A stretch of 16,452 nt of DNA from Lachnospiraceae bacterium. Its GTDB lineage: Bacteria; Bacillota; Clostridia; Lachnospirales; Lachnospiraceae. Below the pieces are notes generated by a model that was given only the letters and a program-made list of their open reading frames with translations, made no database searches and was not told the origin of the DNA. Both the position numbers and the translations under genes were made by a program. The stretch is from assembly GCA_017958465.1 (NCBI GenBank), contig JAGDCQ010000083.1, positions 1 to 16,452 on the forward strand, written 5' to 3'. Shown here in pieces: positions 5,900 to 14,531 of the stretch (position 1 is the stretch's first letter; every line of letters begins with the position of its first letter).

Positions 5900-8800
5900 A
5901 TGCATTTCACACATTTACACACACATACAGAATACAGTCTTCTCGATGGGTCGTGCAAGATCAAAGAAGTTGTTGCCCGCGCAAAAGAGCTTGGGATGGA
6001 CAGCCTTGCGATCACGGATCACGGCGTAATGTACGGCGTCATCGACTTCTACCGCGCCTGCAACGACGCGGGTATCCACCCTGTTATAGGATGCGAGATA
6101 TACGTTTCCCCGGGTTCACGTTTCGACCGCGACAGCTCCGCCGACGACAGGTACTATCACCTTGTGCTCCTTGCCGAAAACAACGATGGCTACAAAAACC
6201 TCATGAAAATAGTATCCACGGGCTTCATAGACGGGTTTTACTACAAGCCCCGTGTGGATATGGAAACACTCGAAAAATACCACGAGGGTATAATAGCCCT
6301 GTCAGCGTGCCTTGCCGGCGAGATCGCAGTCCTATTAAAACGCGGTTTTTACGAAGAAGCAAAAGCAAAAGCCCTCGGGATGCAGAAGCTGTTCGGCGAG
6401 AAAAACTATTACCTCGAGCTCCAGGATCACGGCTACCCCGAGCAGCAGACCGTAAACCAGGGGATCCTAAGGATCCACGCTGATACCGGCATCCCGCTGG
6501 TATGCACCAACGACATCCACTACGTTTACCCAGAGGATGCCAAGGCCCACGATATCCTGCTGTGCATCCAGACAGGCAAGCGCGTGAACGACGAGGACCG
6601 CATGAGATATCCCGGCGGCCAGTTCTACATGAAATCCCCGGAGGAGATGGCGAGCCGCTTCCCTTACGCAGCGGAGGCCCTCGAAAATACCTGGGAGATA
6701 GCCCACAGGTGCAACGTCACCTTCGAGTTCGGCAAATACAAACTGCCGAAATTTGATGTTCCGGAGGGTTATACCTCTTACGAATACTTCATGAAACTCT
6801 GCAGGGAAGGCCTGCAAAGGCGCTACGGGACGCCGTCTCAGGAGCTGCTTGACCGCCTGCAGTACGAAACCGACACCATCAAGACAATGGGGTTTGTGGA
6901 CTACTTCCTCATCGTCTCGGACTTTATAAATTACGCAAAGAGCAACGGGATCGCAGTGGGTCCGGGGCGTGGCTCGGCAGCCGGAAGCATAGTTTCCTAC
7001 AGCCTTGGCATCAGCGATATCGATCCTATGCGTTTCAGCCTGCTGTTTGAGCGCTTCCTCAACCCCGAGCGTGTGACAATGCCGGATATCGACGTGGATT
7101 TCTGCTACGAGAGACGAAGCGAAGTCATCGACTACGTCATCCGCAAATACGGGAAAGACAGGGTGGCGCAGATAGTGACCTTCGGAACTCTCCAGGCCCG
7201 CGGTGTCTTAAGGGATGTGGGGCGCGCACTTGACCTGCCCTACGCAAAATGCGACGCAGTTGCGAAGATGGTCCCCGCAGAGCTTGGGATCACTCTTGAC
7301 AAGGCGCTTGCGCAGAACAGGGAGTTTGCGGATCTTTACGACAGCGACCCCGAAGTAAAATATCTGGTGGATATGAGTAAACGACTGGAAGGCCTGCCGC
7401 GCCACAGCTCGGTGCACGCTGCGGGAGTCGTTATAAGCAACGCGCCGGTGGGAGATTACGTCCCGCTTTCACGAGGCTCCGACGACACTGTCGTAACCCA
7501 GTTCACCATGACGACAATAGAAGAGCTGGGGCTCCTCAAGATGGACTTCCTGGGGCTTCGCACACTTACGGTGATACAGGATGCCGTGGCAAATATAAAC
7601 CGTTTGCCGGGCGTGAACCTTGACATAAACAACATTGACCTTTCCGACAAAAAGGTATACGAATTCCTCTCTTCCGGCAGGACAGAGGGCGTGTTCCAGC
7701 TTGAAAGCGGCGGGATGAAGAGCTTCATGAAGGAGCTCAAGCCCGAGTCGATAGAGGACGTTATAGCCGGGATATCCCTTTACCGCCCGGGTCCCATGGA
7801 TTTCATCCCGAAGTACCTAAAGGGGAAAAACGACCGGGCGGGCATAGTTTACGAGTGCCCGGAGCTTGAGCATATCCTTGCGCCCACCTACGGGTGTATA
7901 GTCTACCAGGAGCAGGTCATGCAGATAGTGCGCGACCTTGCGGGCTACAGCTACGGCCGGAGCGACCTTGTGCGAAGGGCCATGTCCAAGAAAAAGGTTT
8001 CCGTGATGGAAAAGGAACGGAAGAATTTCGTTTACGGAAACGAGGAAGAGGGCGTAAAAGGCTGTGTTGCCAACGGGATCCCGGAGGATGTGGCAAACAG
8101 GATCTACGACGAAATGTCGGATTTTGCGAAGTACGCCTTCAACAAGTCCCATGCGGCAGCATACGCCGTGGTCTCCTACAGGACGGCTTACCTGAAATAT
8201 TATTATCCCGCCCAGTTTATGGCGGCCCTTATGACTTCGGTCCAGGACAACTCCACAAAGGTTGCGGAATATATCTACGAAGCCAGGAAAATGGGGATAA
8301 AGATACTCCCGCCGGATATCAACCGCGGCGAAAGGGCCTTTAAGGCCGAAGACGACGGCATAATGTTCGCGCTGTCCGCCATAAGGAGCGTGGGAAGGCC
8401 TGTTATTGACGCAGTGGTCGCAGAGCGCACCGCAAGGGGGCCTTTCAAATCCCTGAAGGACTTCTGCACAAGGCTCTCCGGCAAAGAGATAAACAAGAGG
8501 ACCATAGAAAACTTCATAAAAGCCGGAGCTTTCGCGGGGTTTGCGGGCAACCGCCACCAGCAGATGATAAGCTATCCGCTCATAATGGAGGATGCCGCAA
8601 AGGAACGTAAGGAAGCCACAACAGGGCAGATGAGCCTGTTTGAGGTGATGGGCACGGAAGGTGCGTCGAACAATTTCGAGCGGCCCCTGCCGGATGTGCC
8701 GGAATACGAGAACGACGAGCTTTTCGCCCTCGAACACGAGGTCCTCGGAGTTTATGTTTCCGGTCACCCGTTAGACGCTTACCGCTCGCTGCTTGAAGCG

Positions 8801-9379
8801 GAAACAGACGCAAAGAGCACAGATTTTGTGCTGGATCCGGACACCGGGACCTGCGCCCTTGAAGACGGAAGGCAGGTAAAAGTGGGAGGCATCCTTTCGG
8901 AGGTACAGACAAAAGTCACAAGGTCAGGCTCCATGATGGCTTTCCTTACACTTGAAGACAGCGTGGGACAGGTGGAGATCCTTGTATTTCCCAAGGATTT
9001 CGAGAAAAACCGGGGCAAGCTGATAAAGGGCGAAAAGGTGATCATCACCGGCCGCGTATCGGCAGAAGATGAAAAAGACGCAAAGCTAGTATTTTCGCGC
9101 ATGAAAGTGTTTACAAACATACCCCGGATGCTGTATATTAGATTCGACAGCATAGCGGATTATGTGAAGAACGATAAAAAACTGTCGGGTCTTATCGCCG
9201 ACTACGAAGGAGACGACTCCATCGTGATCTTCAGCAAGGCGGAAAAACAGTACAAACCCCTGCCGCCAAGCTATAACATAGGGATATGCAATGCTCTCCT
9301 GGACACGCTGAAGCGCGAGTTCGGCGAGGAAAACGTAGCGGTCAGAGAAAAGAAACCAGATCAGGAAGGAAGGACATGA
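5900..9379 (+). CDS. dnaE: DNA polymerase III alpha subunit, DnaE type
   Basis: Replicative C-family DNA polymerase, 1159 residues, close to the E. coli DnaE length. The N-terminal PHP domain opens with THLHTHTEYSLLDG. Its likely metal ligands His7, His9, Asp40, His41, Glu66, His87, Cys137, Asp205 and His207 all appear present, which suggests an active proofreading nuclease. The polymerase core has GPGRGSAAGS and the catalytic PDIDVDF with Asp396 and Asp398 (Asp400 follows). The third catalytic Asp is at 549 (KMDFLGL). A helix-hairpin-helix region lies near 870 and an OB-fold near 992-1060 (VKVGGILSEV and on). There is no inserted DnaQ-like exonuclease, so this is not PolC. ATG 5900 lacks a good ribosome binding site, with only a weak GGA about nine bases upstream. 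pfkA follows four bases after the stop. Confidence 0.97.
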   Translation: MHFTHLHTHTEYSLLDGSCKIKEVVARAKELGMDSLAITDHGVMYGVIDFYRACNDAGIHPVIGCEIYVSPGSRFDRDSSADDRYYHLVLLAENNDGYKNLMKIVSTGFIDGFYYKPRVDMETLEKYHEGIIALSACLAGEIAVLLKRGFYEEAKAKALGMQKLFGEKNYYLELQDHGYPEQQTVNQGILRIHADTGIPLVCTNDIHYVYPEDAKAHDILLCIQTGKRVNDEDRMRYPGGQFYMKSPEEMASRFPYAAEALENTWEIAHRCNVTFEFGKYKLPKFDVPEGYTSYEYFMKLCREGLQRRYGTPSQELLDRLQYETDTIKTMGFVDYFLIVSDFINYAKSNGIAVGPGRGSAAGSIVSYSLGISDIDPMRFSLLFERFLNPERVTMPDIDVDFCYERRSEVIDYVIRKYGKDRVAQIVTFGTLQARGVLRDVGRALDLPYAKCDAVAKMVPAELGITLDKALAQNREFADLYDSDPEVKYLVDMSKRLEGLPRHSSVHAAGVVISNAPVGDYVPLSRGSDDTVVTQFTMTTIEELGLLKMDFLGLRTLTVIQDAVANINRLPGVNLDINNIDLSDKKVYEFLSSGRTEGVFQLESGGMKSFMKELKPESIEDVIAGISLYRPGPMDFIPKYLKGKNDRAGIVYECPELEHILAPTYGCIVYQEQVMQIVRDLAGYSYGRSDLVRRAMSKKKVSVMEKERKNFVYGNEEEGVKGCVANGIPEDVANRIYDEMSDFAKYAFNKSHAAAYAVVSYRTAYLKYYYPAQFMAALMTSVQDNSTKVAEYIYEARKMGIKILPPDINRGERAFKAEDDGIMFALSAIRSVGRPVIDAVVAERTARGPFKSLKDFCTRLSGKEINKRTIENFIKAGAFAGFAGNRHQQMISYPLIMEDAAKERKEATTGQMSLFEVMGTEGASNNFERPLPDVPEYENDELFALEHEVLGVYVSGHPLDAYRSLLEAETDAKSTDFVLDPDTGTCALEDGRQVKVGGILSEVQTKVTRSGSMMAFLTLEDSVGQVEILVFPKDFEKNRGKLIKGEKVIITGRVSAEDEKDAKLVFSRMKVFTNIPRMLYIRFDSIADYVKNDKKLSGLIADYEGDDSIVIFSKAEKQYKPLPPSYNIGICNALLDTLKREFGEENVAVREKKPDQEGRT

Positions 9380-9383
9380 AGCT

Positions 9384-10364
9384 ATGAGCGAAGGACAGGT
9401 TAAAACAATTGGCGTTCTTACGAGCGGAGGCGATGCTCCGGGCATGAACGCCGCAGTTCGAAGCGTTGTGAGAACGGCGCTGGCACACGGCCTTAAGGTA
9501 AAAGGTATAAGGCGCGGTTACACCGGACTTCTTGAAGAGGACATCATCGATATGACGAGCCGTACAGTGGCCGACACCATCCAGCGTGGCGGTACTATCC
9601 TGTTTACGGCGCGCTGCCCCGAGTTTGTGACGGAAGAAGGCCAGGAAAAGGGCGCGGAAGTATGCAGGAAGCACGGTATCGACGGTATGGTAGTCATCGG
9701 CGGCGACGGCTCCTTCAGGGGCGCAAGAGCCCTTGCAAACCGCGGCATCAACGCTATAGGCGTGCCGGGTACCATCGATCTTGATATCGCCTGCACGGAC
9801 TACACCATCGGCTTTGATACGGCGGTAAATACAGCTATGGACGCTATCGATAAGGTGCGCGACACCTCCACTTCCCATGAGCGCTGCAGTATCATCGAGG
9901 TAATGGGCCGTACTGCGGGCCATATCGCCCTCTGGTGCGGTATCGCCACAGGCGCCGAGGATGTGCTCACCGTAGAGCGTTACGACTACAACGAGCAGGA
10001 GATCATCAACCACATCATCGAGAAGAGAAAGTCCGGAAAGACGCACCACATCATCATCAATGCCGAAGGAATAGGCGATTCCCACGGTATGGCAAAGAGG
10101 ATCGAGGCGGCTACGGGCGTTTCCACCAGGGCCACCATCATCGGCCACATCCAGCGAGGCGGCTCACCCACCTGTAAGGACAGGGTTTATGCTTCCGCTA
10201 TGGGCTGCAAGGCTGTAGAGGTGCTCTGCGAGGGCAAGACGAACAGGATCATAGCGTACAAATACGGCAAGTTCATCGATCTTGACCTTGAGGAAGCTCT
10301 CGCAATGAAGAAGGATCTTGATCCGTTCCTCTACGAGATGCAGAAGAAACTCGCCATTATGTAA
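9384..10364 (+). CDS. pfkA: 6-phosphofructokinase, ATP-dependent
   Basis: Phosphorylates fructose 6-phosphate to fructose 1,6-bisphosphate, the main control point of glycolysis. The product is 326 residues, the usual bacterial PfkA size. Seen: TSGGDAPGMNAAVR near the N-terminus, GGDGS at 106-110, and the catalytic segment GTIDLD with Asp132 and Asp134. MGRTAGHIAL and GHIQRGGSP follow. The Gly in GGDGS points to ATP rather than pyrophosphate as donor, because PPi enzymes usually have Asp there. The middle residue of the catalytic TIDxD is Leu133, where Bacillus and E. coli PfkA have Asn. ATG 9384 follows the dnaE stop by four bases, and AGGAAGG-type pairing sequence lies inside the dnaE 3' end. 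dnaE-pfkA adjacency is common in Firmicutes and supports co-transcription. Confidence 0.96.
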   Translation: MSEGQVKTIGVLTSGGDAPGMNAAVRSVVRTALAHGLKVKGIRRGYTGLLEEDIIDMTSRTVADTIQRGGTILFTARCPEFVTEEGQEKGAEVCRKHGIDGMVVIGGDGSFRGARALANRGINAIGVPGTIDLDIACTDYTIGFDTAVNTAMDAIDKVRDTSTSHERCSIIEVMGRTAGHIALWCGIATGAEDVLTVERYDYNEQEIINHIIEKRKSGKTHHIIINAEGIGDSHGMAKRIEAATGVSTRATIIGHIQRGGSPTCKDRVYASAMGCKAVEVLCEGKTNRIIAYKYGKFIDLDLEEALAMKKDLDPFLYEMQKKLAIM

Positions 10365-10381
10365 AGGCTGAAAGAAACTGT

Positions 10382-10411
10382 GCCCCGGGGCGTTTTGATG
10401 CTGCCCGGGGC
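10382..10411 (+). other. GC-rich hairpin between pfkA and rnfC
   Basis: 8-base perfect arms 10382-10389 and 10404-10411 enclose a 14-base loop. No T tract follows. Instead the rnfC ribosome binding site (GGAAGGA, 10413-10419) comes directly after the stem. It is therefore more likely a partial attenuator, processing point or stabiliser than a true terminator. Confidence 0.5.
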
Positions 10412-10424
10412 TGGAAGGATAAAA

Positions 10425-11780
10425 ATGTACAAGAAGAGAATGGCGGGAGTTAAAGTCCCGCACCGTAAGAATACGGCAGCTATGGCGCCGGAGCGCATCC
10501 CGCTCCCGGAGCAGGTTGTGATCCCTATGTCCATGCACATAGGAGCGCCCGCAAAGCCCCTTGTAAACGTGGGCGATGAAGTTAAGGTCGGCCAGATCAT
10601 AGCCGAAGAGGGGGGTTTTGTTTCCGCACCCATCCATGCAAGTGTTGCCGGCAAGGTAACAAAGATCGACACCGTGCTCACTTCCTCAGGGCGCTATATG
10701 CCTGCGATAACAGTGAAGACTTCGCCGGAGCAGCCGGTGGATGAGAACATCAAGCCCATCCAGGTTACAAACAAAGAGGATTTCCTGAAGGCCGTGAACG
10801 ACAGCGGCGTTGTAGGACTCGGCGGGGCAGGTTTCCCCACAAGAGTCAAGCTCACAGTGAAGACAAAGGTTGATTATGTGCTCGTAAACGGCGCAGAGTG
10901 TGAGCCTTACATCACTTCGGATACAAGGACCATGCTCGACAAGGCGGACCTTGTGATGGAGGGGATCGAGTTCCTTAAAAGGTACCTCCAGCCCCAGAAC
11001 GTCGTGATAGGTATAGAGGACAACAAGCCCGACTGTATCGAACTTTACAAAAAGCGCTGCTCGAAGCTTACGGACGTGGACTGTGTTGCGCTTCCTTCTC
11101 TCTACCCCCAGGGCGGTGAGAAAGTGCTCATCCACAATATCACAGGGCGCGTGGTGCCTGCGGGCAAGCTTCCCATTGATGTGGGGTGCGTGGTCATCAA
11201 CTGTACGACCCTTGCTGCCATCGCAAACTACGTAAAGACCGGTATGCCGCTTATAGAGAAGACTGTAACGGTGGACGGTTCAGCTGTCGCAAACCCGAAG
11301 AACGTCATAGCTCCCATAGGGACCCTTATGAAGGACGTTTTCGAATATTGCGGCGGCTTCAAAGAGGAGCCCGGCAAGGTGCTCTACGGCGGGCCTATGA
11401 TGGGTATCGCTGTTCCGGACCTTGAACAGCCCATAATGAAGAATACAAACGCGATCATCGCGCTGAATAAAAAGGACGGCAAGGTGCCGGAACCTACAAA
11501 CTGCATACACTGCGGCAGATGTACCGCTGTCTGTCCGCTCCACATCACGCCTTTTGCCATCGAGCGCGCCTTCAAGACAGAGGACGACGAAGCCCTTGTA
11601 AAGCTTGAGGTCATGAACTGTATGGAGTGCGGGTGCTGCAGTTTCTCGTGTCCCGCAAAGCGTCCTCTTGTACAGGTCAACAAACTTGCGAAGATGCGTG
11701 TGAAGGCTTACCAGACAAGGCTGGAAGCCGAGAAAAAAGCGGCGGCTGAAGCTGCCGGGAACGGAGAGGTGAAACAGTGA
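10425..11780 (+). CDS. rnfC: Rnf electron-transport complex subunit C
   Basis: Peripheral cytoplasmic subunit of the Rnf complex, carrying the NADH/FMN-binding fold that exchanges electrons with NAD+, plus iron-sulfur clusters. ATG 10425 is chosen because GGAAGGA at 10413-10419 precedes it; a GTG at 10380 in the same frame would run through the intergenic hairpin. The product is 451 residues. Seen: a biotinyl/lipoyl-like N-terminal segment, the glycine-rich GVVGLGGAGFPT near 128-139, NGAECEPY near 155-162, and two [4Fe-4S] motifs, Cys360/363/366/370 and Cys399/402/405/409, with an extra Cys404. The short Ala/Lys/Glu-rich tail is much smaller than the repeats of E. coli RsxC. It is the first gene of the CDGEAB order, and its stop overlaps the rnfD start (TGATG). 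Confidence 0.96.
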   Translation: MYKKRMAGVKVPHRKNTAAMAPERIPLPEQVVIPMSMHIGAPAKPLVNVGDEVKVGQIIAEEGGFVSAPIHASVAGKVTKIDTVLTSSGRYMPAITVKTSPEQPVDENIKPIQVTNKEDFLKAVNDSGVVGLGGAGFPTRVKLTVKTKVDYVLVNGAECEPYITSDTRTMLDKADLVMEGIEFLKRYLQPQNVVIGIEDNKPDCIELYKKRCSKLTDVDCVALPSLYPQGGEKVLIHNITGRVVPAGKLPIDVGCVVINCTTLAAIANYVKTGMPLIEKTVTVDGSAVANPKNVIAPIGTLMKDVFEYCGGFKEEPGKVLYGGPMMGIAVPDLEQPIMKNTNAIIALNKKDGKVPEPTNCIHCGRCTAVCPLHITPFAIERAFKTEDDEALVKLEVMNCMECGCCSFSCPAKRPLVQVNKLAKMRVKAYQTRLEAEKKAAAEAAGNGEVKQ

Positions 11781-12706
11781 TGGATAAGTTTAATGTTTCT
11801 GTATCTCCGCATATCAAATCAAATGTGACCACACAGCGCATAATGATAGATGTCCTGATCGGCCTTGCGCCGGTCACCGTAGCAGCCATCGTGCTCTTCG
11901 GGGTGCGGGCTCTTGCCATCATCTGCGTGTGCCTTGCCTGTTCTGTGCTCTGCGAGTTCGTATCGCAGAAGATAATGAAGCGTACGGTCACCGTTTCGGA
12001 CTGTTCGGCAGCCGTTACGGGCCTGCTCCTGGCTTTGAGCCTTCCTGCAAATGCGCCTCTCTGGCAGGCAGCCATCGGCTGTGTCTTCGCCATTGTGGTA
12101 GTAAAGCAGCTCTTTGGCGGACTTGGCCAGAACTTTGCAAACCCCGCCGTTACGGCGCGAGTAATGATGCTGATATCCTTCTCGAACAGCCTTGCTGTAG
12201 CGACAAACACAGTCTTTTTTGACTCCGTGACCTCGGCTACGCCCCTTGCCATGATCAACGATCCAAACAACGGCGCTGTTCCGGACTACCTTCAGCTTTT
12301 CCTTGGAAACCATGCGGGAACCATCGGTGAGACCTGTTCTCTTGCCCTTCTTATAGGCGGTATCTACCTCCTTGTGAGGAAGGTCATCACCTGGCACGAG
12401 CCTGTTGTCTTCATCGGAACCGTAATGCTCCTTTCCATCGCCTTCGGGCGTGATCCTCTCACAGAGGTCCTTACGGGCGGTGTGCTTATCGCAGCCTTCT
12501 TTATGGCTACCGACTACGTTACCACCCCCGCCCAGACCTACGGGCGCATGCTGTTCGGCTTCGGATGCGGTCTCATCACCGTGATCATCCGTGTTTACGG
12601 AAACTATCCGGAGGGTGTTTCCTTTGCGATCCTGCTCATGAACATCCTTACGCCTTACATTGACAACTGGACAAAGAAAAAGGTGATAGGAGGTGCGGCA
12701 AAATGA
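11780..12706 (+). CDS. rnfD: Rnf electron-transport complex subunit D
   Basis: Integral membrane subunit that carries covalent FMN and is related to NqrB. ATG 11780 overlaps the rnfC TGA by one base. A GTG at 11777 is possible but has no advantage. The product is 308 residues with several hydrophobic helices. The flavinylation motif is DSVTSAT at 148-154, so Thr154 is the expected FMN-phosphodiester attachment site, which needs an ApbE transferase not encoded in this window. The segment FANPAVTARVMML is typical of the family. The gene overlaps rnfG by four bases (ATGA), indicating translational coupling. Confidence 0.96.
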   Translation: MDKFNVSVSPHIKSNVTTQRIMIDVLIGLAPVTVAAIVLFGVRALAIICVCLACSVLCEFVSQKIMKRTVTVSDCSAAVTGLLLALSLPANAPLWQAAIGCVFAIVVVKQLFGGLGQNFANPAVTARVMMLISFSNSLAVATNTVFFDSVTSATPLAMINDPNNGAVPDYLQLFLGNHAGTIGETCSLALLIGGIYLLVRKVITWHEPVVFIGTVMLLSIAFGRDPLTEVLTGGVLIAAFFMATDYVTTPAQTYGRMLFGFGCGLITVIIRVYGNYPEGVSFAILLMNILTPYIDNWTKKKVIGGAAK

Positions 12707-13242
12707 AAACAGGTATTAAAAGCATAGTCGTACTGAGCATCATCTGTCTTGTATCCTCGGCGCTCCTTGGGGGCGTGAACATCCTCACGGCGCCGGTAAT
12801 AGAAAAGACTACGAAAGAACGCAGCGAAGCCGCCTGCTTCGAGGTAATGCCGGAGGGACAGGCCTTTAGCGAGATCCCCGTGGACAGTAACCTTCCAAAA
12901 GGCGTTTCCGCGATCTACAAAGAAAAGAACGGCACAGGCTACGTTATCAAGATAACCACAAAGGGTTACGATTCGGATCTCGTGATCATGTGCGGCATCT
13001 CAAGGAACGGCACCGTCACCGGTACAAAGATCCTCTCGAGCAACGAGACGCCTTCCATAGGCGGGCAGTGCGCGAAAGAGTCCTATTCCTCACAGTACAA
13101 GGGGAAGACGGAAGCACTGGACGGCATCGACGTGATCTCCGGTGCGACGCTCACATCGAAGGGCTACTACGGCGCCGTAAAAACGGCCTTTGAAGCCTAT
13201 AAGATCTTACTTAAACAGCCCGGTGAAGGAGGGACGAAATAA
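12703..13242 (+). CDS. rnfG: Rnf electron-transport complex subunit G
   Basis: FMN-binding subunit related to NqrC, anchored by one N-terminal helix (about 8-29) with its main domain outside the membrane. The product is 179 residues. The covalent flavin site reads DVISGAT at 143-149 followed by LTS, making Thr149 the expected FMN attachment residue. ATG 12703 overlaps the rnfD stop, and AGGAGG lies just upstream at the end of rnfD. The rnfE start overlaps this stop by one base (TAATG). It transfers electrons within the Rnf chain between the membrane subunits. Confidence 0.95.
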   Translation: MKTGIKSIVVLSIICLVSSALLGGVNILTAPVIEKTTKERSEAACFEVMPEGQAFSEIPVDSNLPKGVSAIYKEKNGTGYVIKITTKGYDSDLVIMCGISRNGTVTGTKILSSNETPSIGGQCAKESYSSQYKGKTEALDGIDVISGATLTSKGYYGAVKTAFEAYKILLKQPGEGGTK

Positions 13243-13922
13243 TGGAAAATAAAAAACTTTCGATCCTTCTGAAAGGGATCATCAAAGAAAACCCTGTTCT
13301 GGTGCTGGTTCTCGGGACCTGCCCGACGCTCGCCGTCACCACGAACATGATATCGGCCTTCAGTATGGGCATTTCCGCCATGATCGTGCTTGTTTGCTCG
13401 AATATGGCTATCTCGGCCCTTAGAAAAGTTATTCCCGATAAGGTCAGGATCCCCTGCTTTATCGTCATCATAGCGGCCTTTGTTACACTTGTGCAGATGC
13501 TTTTGCAGGCCTACCTGCCAAACATCTACGATATGCTTGGCGTTTACCTTGCGCTTATCGTAGTAAACTGTATAATCCTCGGCCGTGCGGAGATGTTCGC
13601 GAGCAAGAACGGCGTGATCGATTCCGCACTTGACGGTGTTGGGATGGGGCTTGGCTTTACTGCGGCGCTGATGGCTATGGCACTTATCCGCGAAGTCATC
13701 GGAAACGGTTCTATCGCAGGGATCGCTATCCCCGGTCTTGAAAACTTCAAGATCTCGCTCCTTATGATGTCACCCGGCGGTTTCCTCACCTTCGGTATCC
13801 TTATGGCGATAATGGCTAAGGTAACCGGCAAGGAGAAGAAGCTTGACTGCGGAAGCTGCCCTGCAGCCTCCATGTGCGGCAAGACCGGCGAAGAATGCAA
13901 GGGAGGTGCGGCAGATGTTTAA
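13242..13922 (+). CDS. rnfE: Rnf electron-transport complex subunit E, with cysteine-rich tail
   Basis: Polytopic membrane subunit with about six helices, homologous to RnfA. Together the pair is thought to hold a [2Fe-2S] cluster inside the membrane. Expected ligands are Cys27 (LGTCPTLAV) and Cys110 (VVNCIILG). The product is 226 residues. After the last helix a cytosol-facing or interface tail contains four cysteines at 203, 206, 212 and 219 (CGSCPAASMCGKTGEEC), which go beyond the conserved core. ATG 13242 overlaps the rnfG stop and has GGAGGGA at 13228-13234. The last eight bases overlap rnfA, and the tail codons also carry the rnfA ribosome binding site. Confidence 0.95.
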   Translation: MENKKLSILLKGIIKENPVLVLVLGTCPTLAVTTNMISAFSMGISAMIVLVCSNMAISALRKVIPDKVRIPCFIVIIAAFVTLVQMLLQAYLPNIYDMLGVYLALIVVNCIILGRAEMFASKNGVIDSALDGVGMGLGFTAALMAMALIREVIGNGSIAGIAIPGLENFKISLLMMSPGGFLTFGILMAIMAKVTGKEKKLDCGSCPAASMCGKTGEECKGGAADV

Positions 13923-14508
13923 GCAGATGGTCATCATCCTTATGACGTCGGTTCTTGTTAACAACTACGTCCTCAACAAATTCCTGGGGATCTGTCCTTT
14001 CCTCGGAGTTTCAAAGAAACTCAAGCAGGCAGCGGGCATGAGCGTGGCCGTTATCTTTGTTCAGGTAATGGCAACTGCTGCTACATGGCCTATCTACACA
14101 TTCCTGCTTGTCCCGAACAACCTTAAATACCTTGAGACCATAGTGTTCATCCTCGTTATAGCCGCCCTCGTGCAGTTTGTGGAGATGGCGCTGAAGAAGT
14201 TCATTCCGAGCCTCTACAAGTCCCTTGGAGTTTACCTTCCGCTGATCACTACCAACTGTGCGGTGCTCGGTGTCTGCCTCAACAACATTTCGGACGGATA
14301 CGGCTTTGCGGAGTCCCTTGTCAGCGCTCTTGGGTGCGGCCTTGGATTTATGCTTGCGATGGTGCTCTTTGCGGGCGTCAGGGGACGTATGGAGAGCAGT
14401 GATGTGCCGAAGGCGTTCAGAGGCCTTCCAATTACGCTTATCGCGGCTTCCATCGTGTCTCTTTCCTTCTACGGCTTCAGAGGCATAATCGACAATCTTT
14501 TTAAGTAA
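13915..14508 (+). CDS. rnfA: Rnf electron-transport complex subunit A
   Basis: Polytopic membrane subunit, 197 residues, about six helices, partner of RnfE. The likely [2Fe-2S] ligands are Cys27 (LGICPFLGV) and Cys115 (TTNCAVLGV). ATG 13915 is chosen for GGGAGGT at 13901-13907 and because the protein then begins with the family's first helix. An upstream in-frame ATG at 13843 would lie within rnfE and add a polar stretch. The gene overlaps the rnfE 3' end by eight bases and is followed 23 bases later by rnfB. Confidence 0.95.
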   Translation: MFKQMVIILMTSVLVNNYVLNKFLGICPFLGVSKKLKQAAGMSVAVIFVQVMATAATWPIYTFLLVPNNLKYLETIVFILVIAALVQFVEMALKKFIPSLYKSLGVYLPLITTNCAVLGVCLNNISDGYGFAESLVSALGCGLGFMLAMVLFAGVRGRMESSDVPKAFRGLPITLIAASIVSLSFYGFRGIIDNLFK

Positions 14509-14531
14509 AAACAGAGCGAGGAACAGAAATA

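Noticed and set aside
7817..8767. Long antisense frame (316 codons) opposite dnaE
   Set aside because: It is a codon-bias shadow of a clearly conserved gene, has no ribosome binding site support and resembles no protein family. The same applies to antisense frames at 1673-2509, 294-830 and 9342-10148.
10380..10424. Earlier GTG start for rnfC
   Set aside because: It would translate through the intergenic hairpin and the ribosome binding site of the ATG at 10425, and adds residues without family similarity.
13843..13914. Earlier ATG start for rnfA inside rnfE
   Set aside because: It lacks a good ribosome binding site, while ATG 13915 has GGGAGGT at proper distance and gives the normal RnfA N-terminus.
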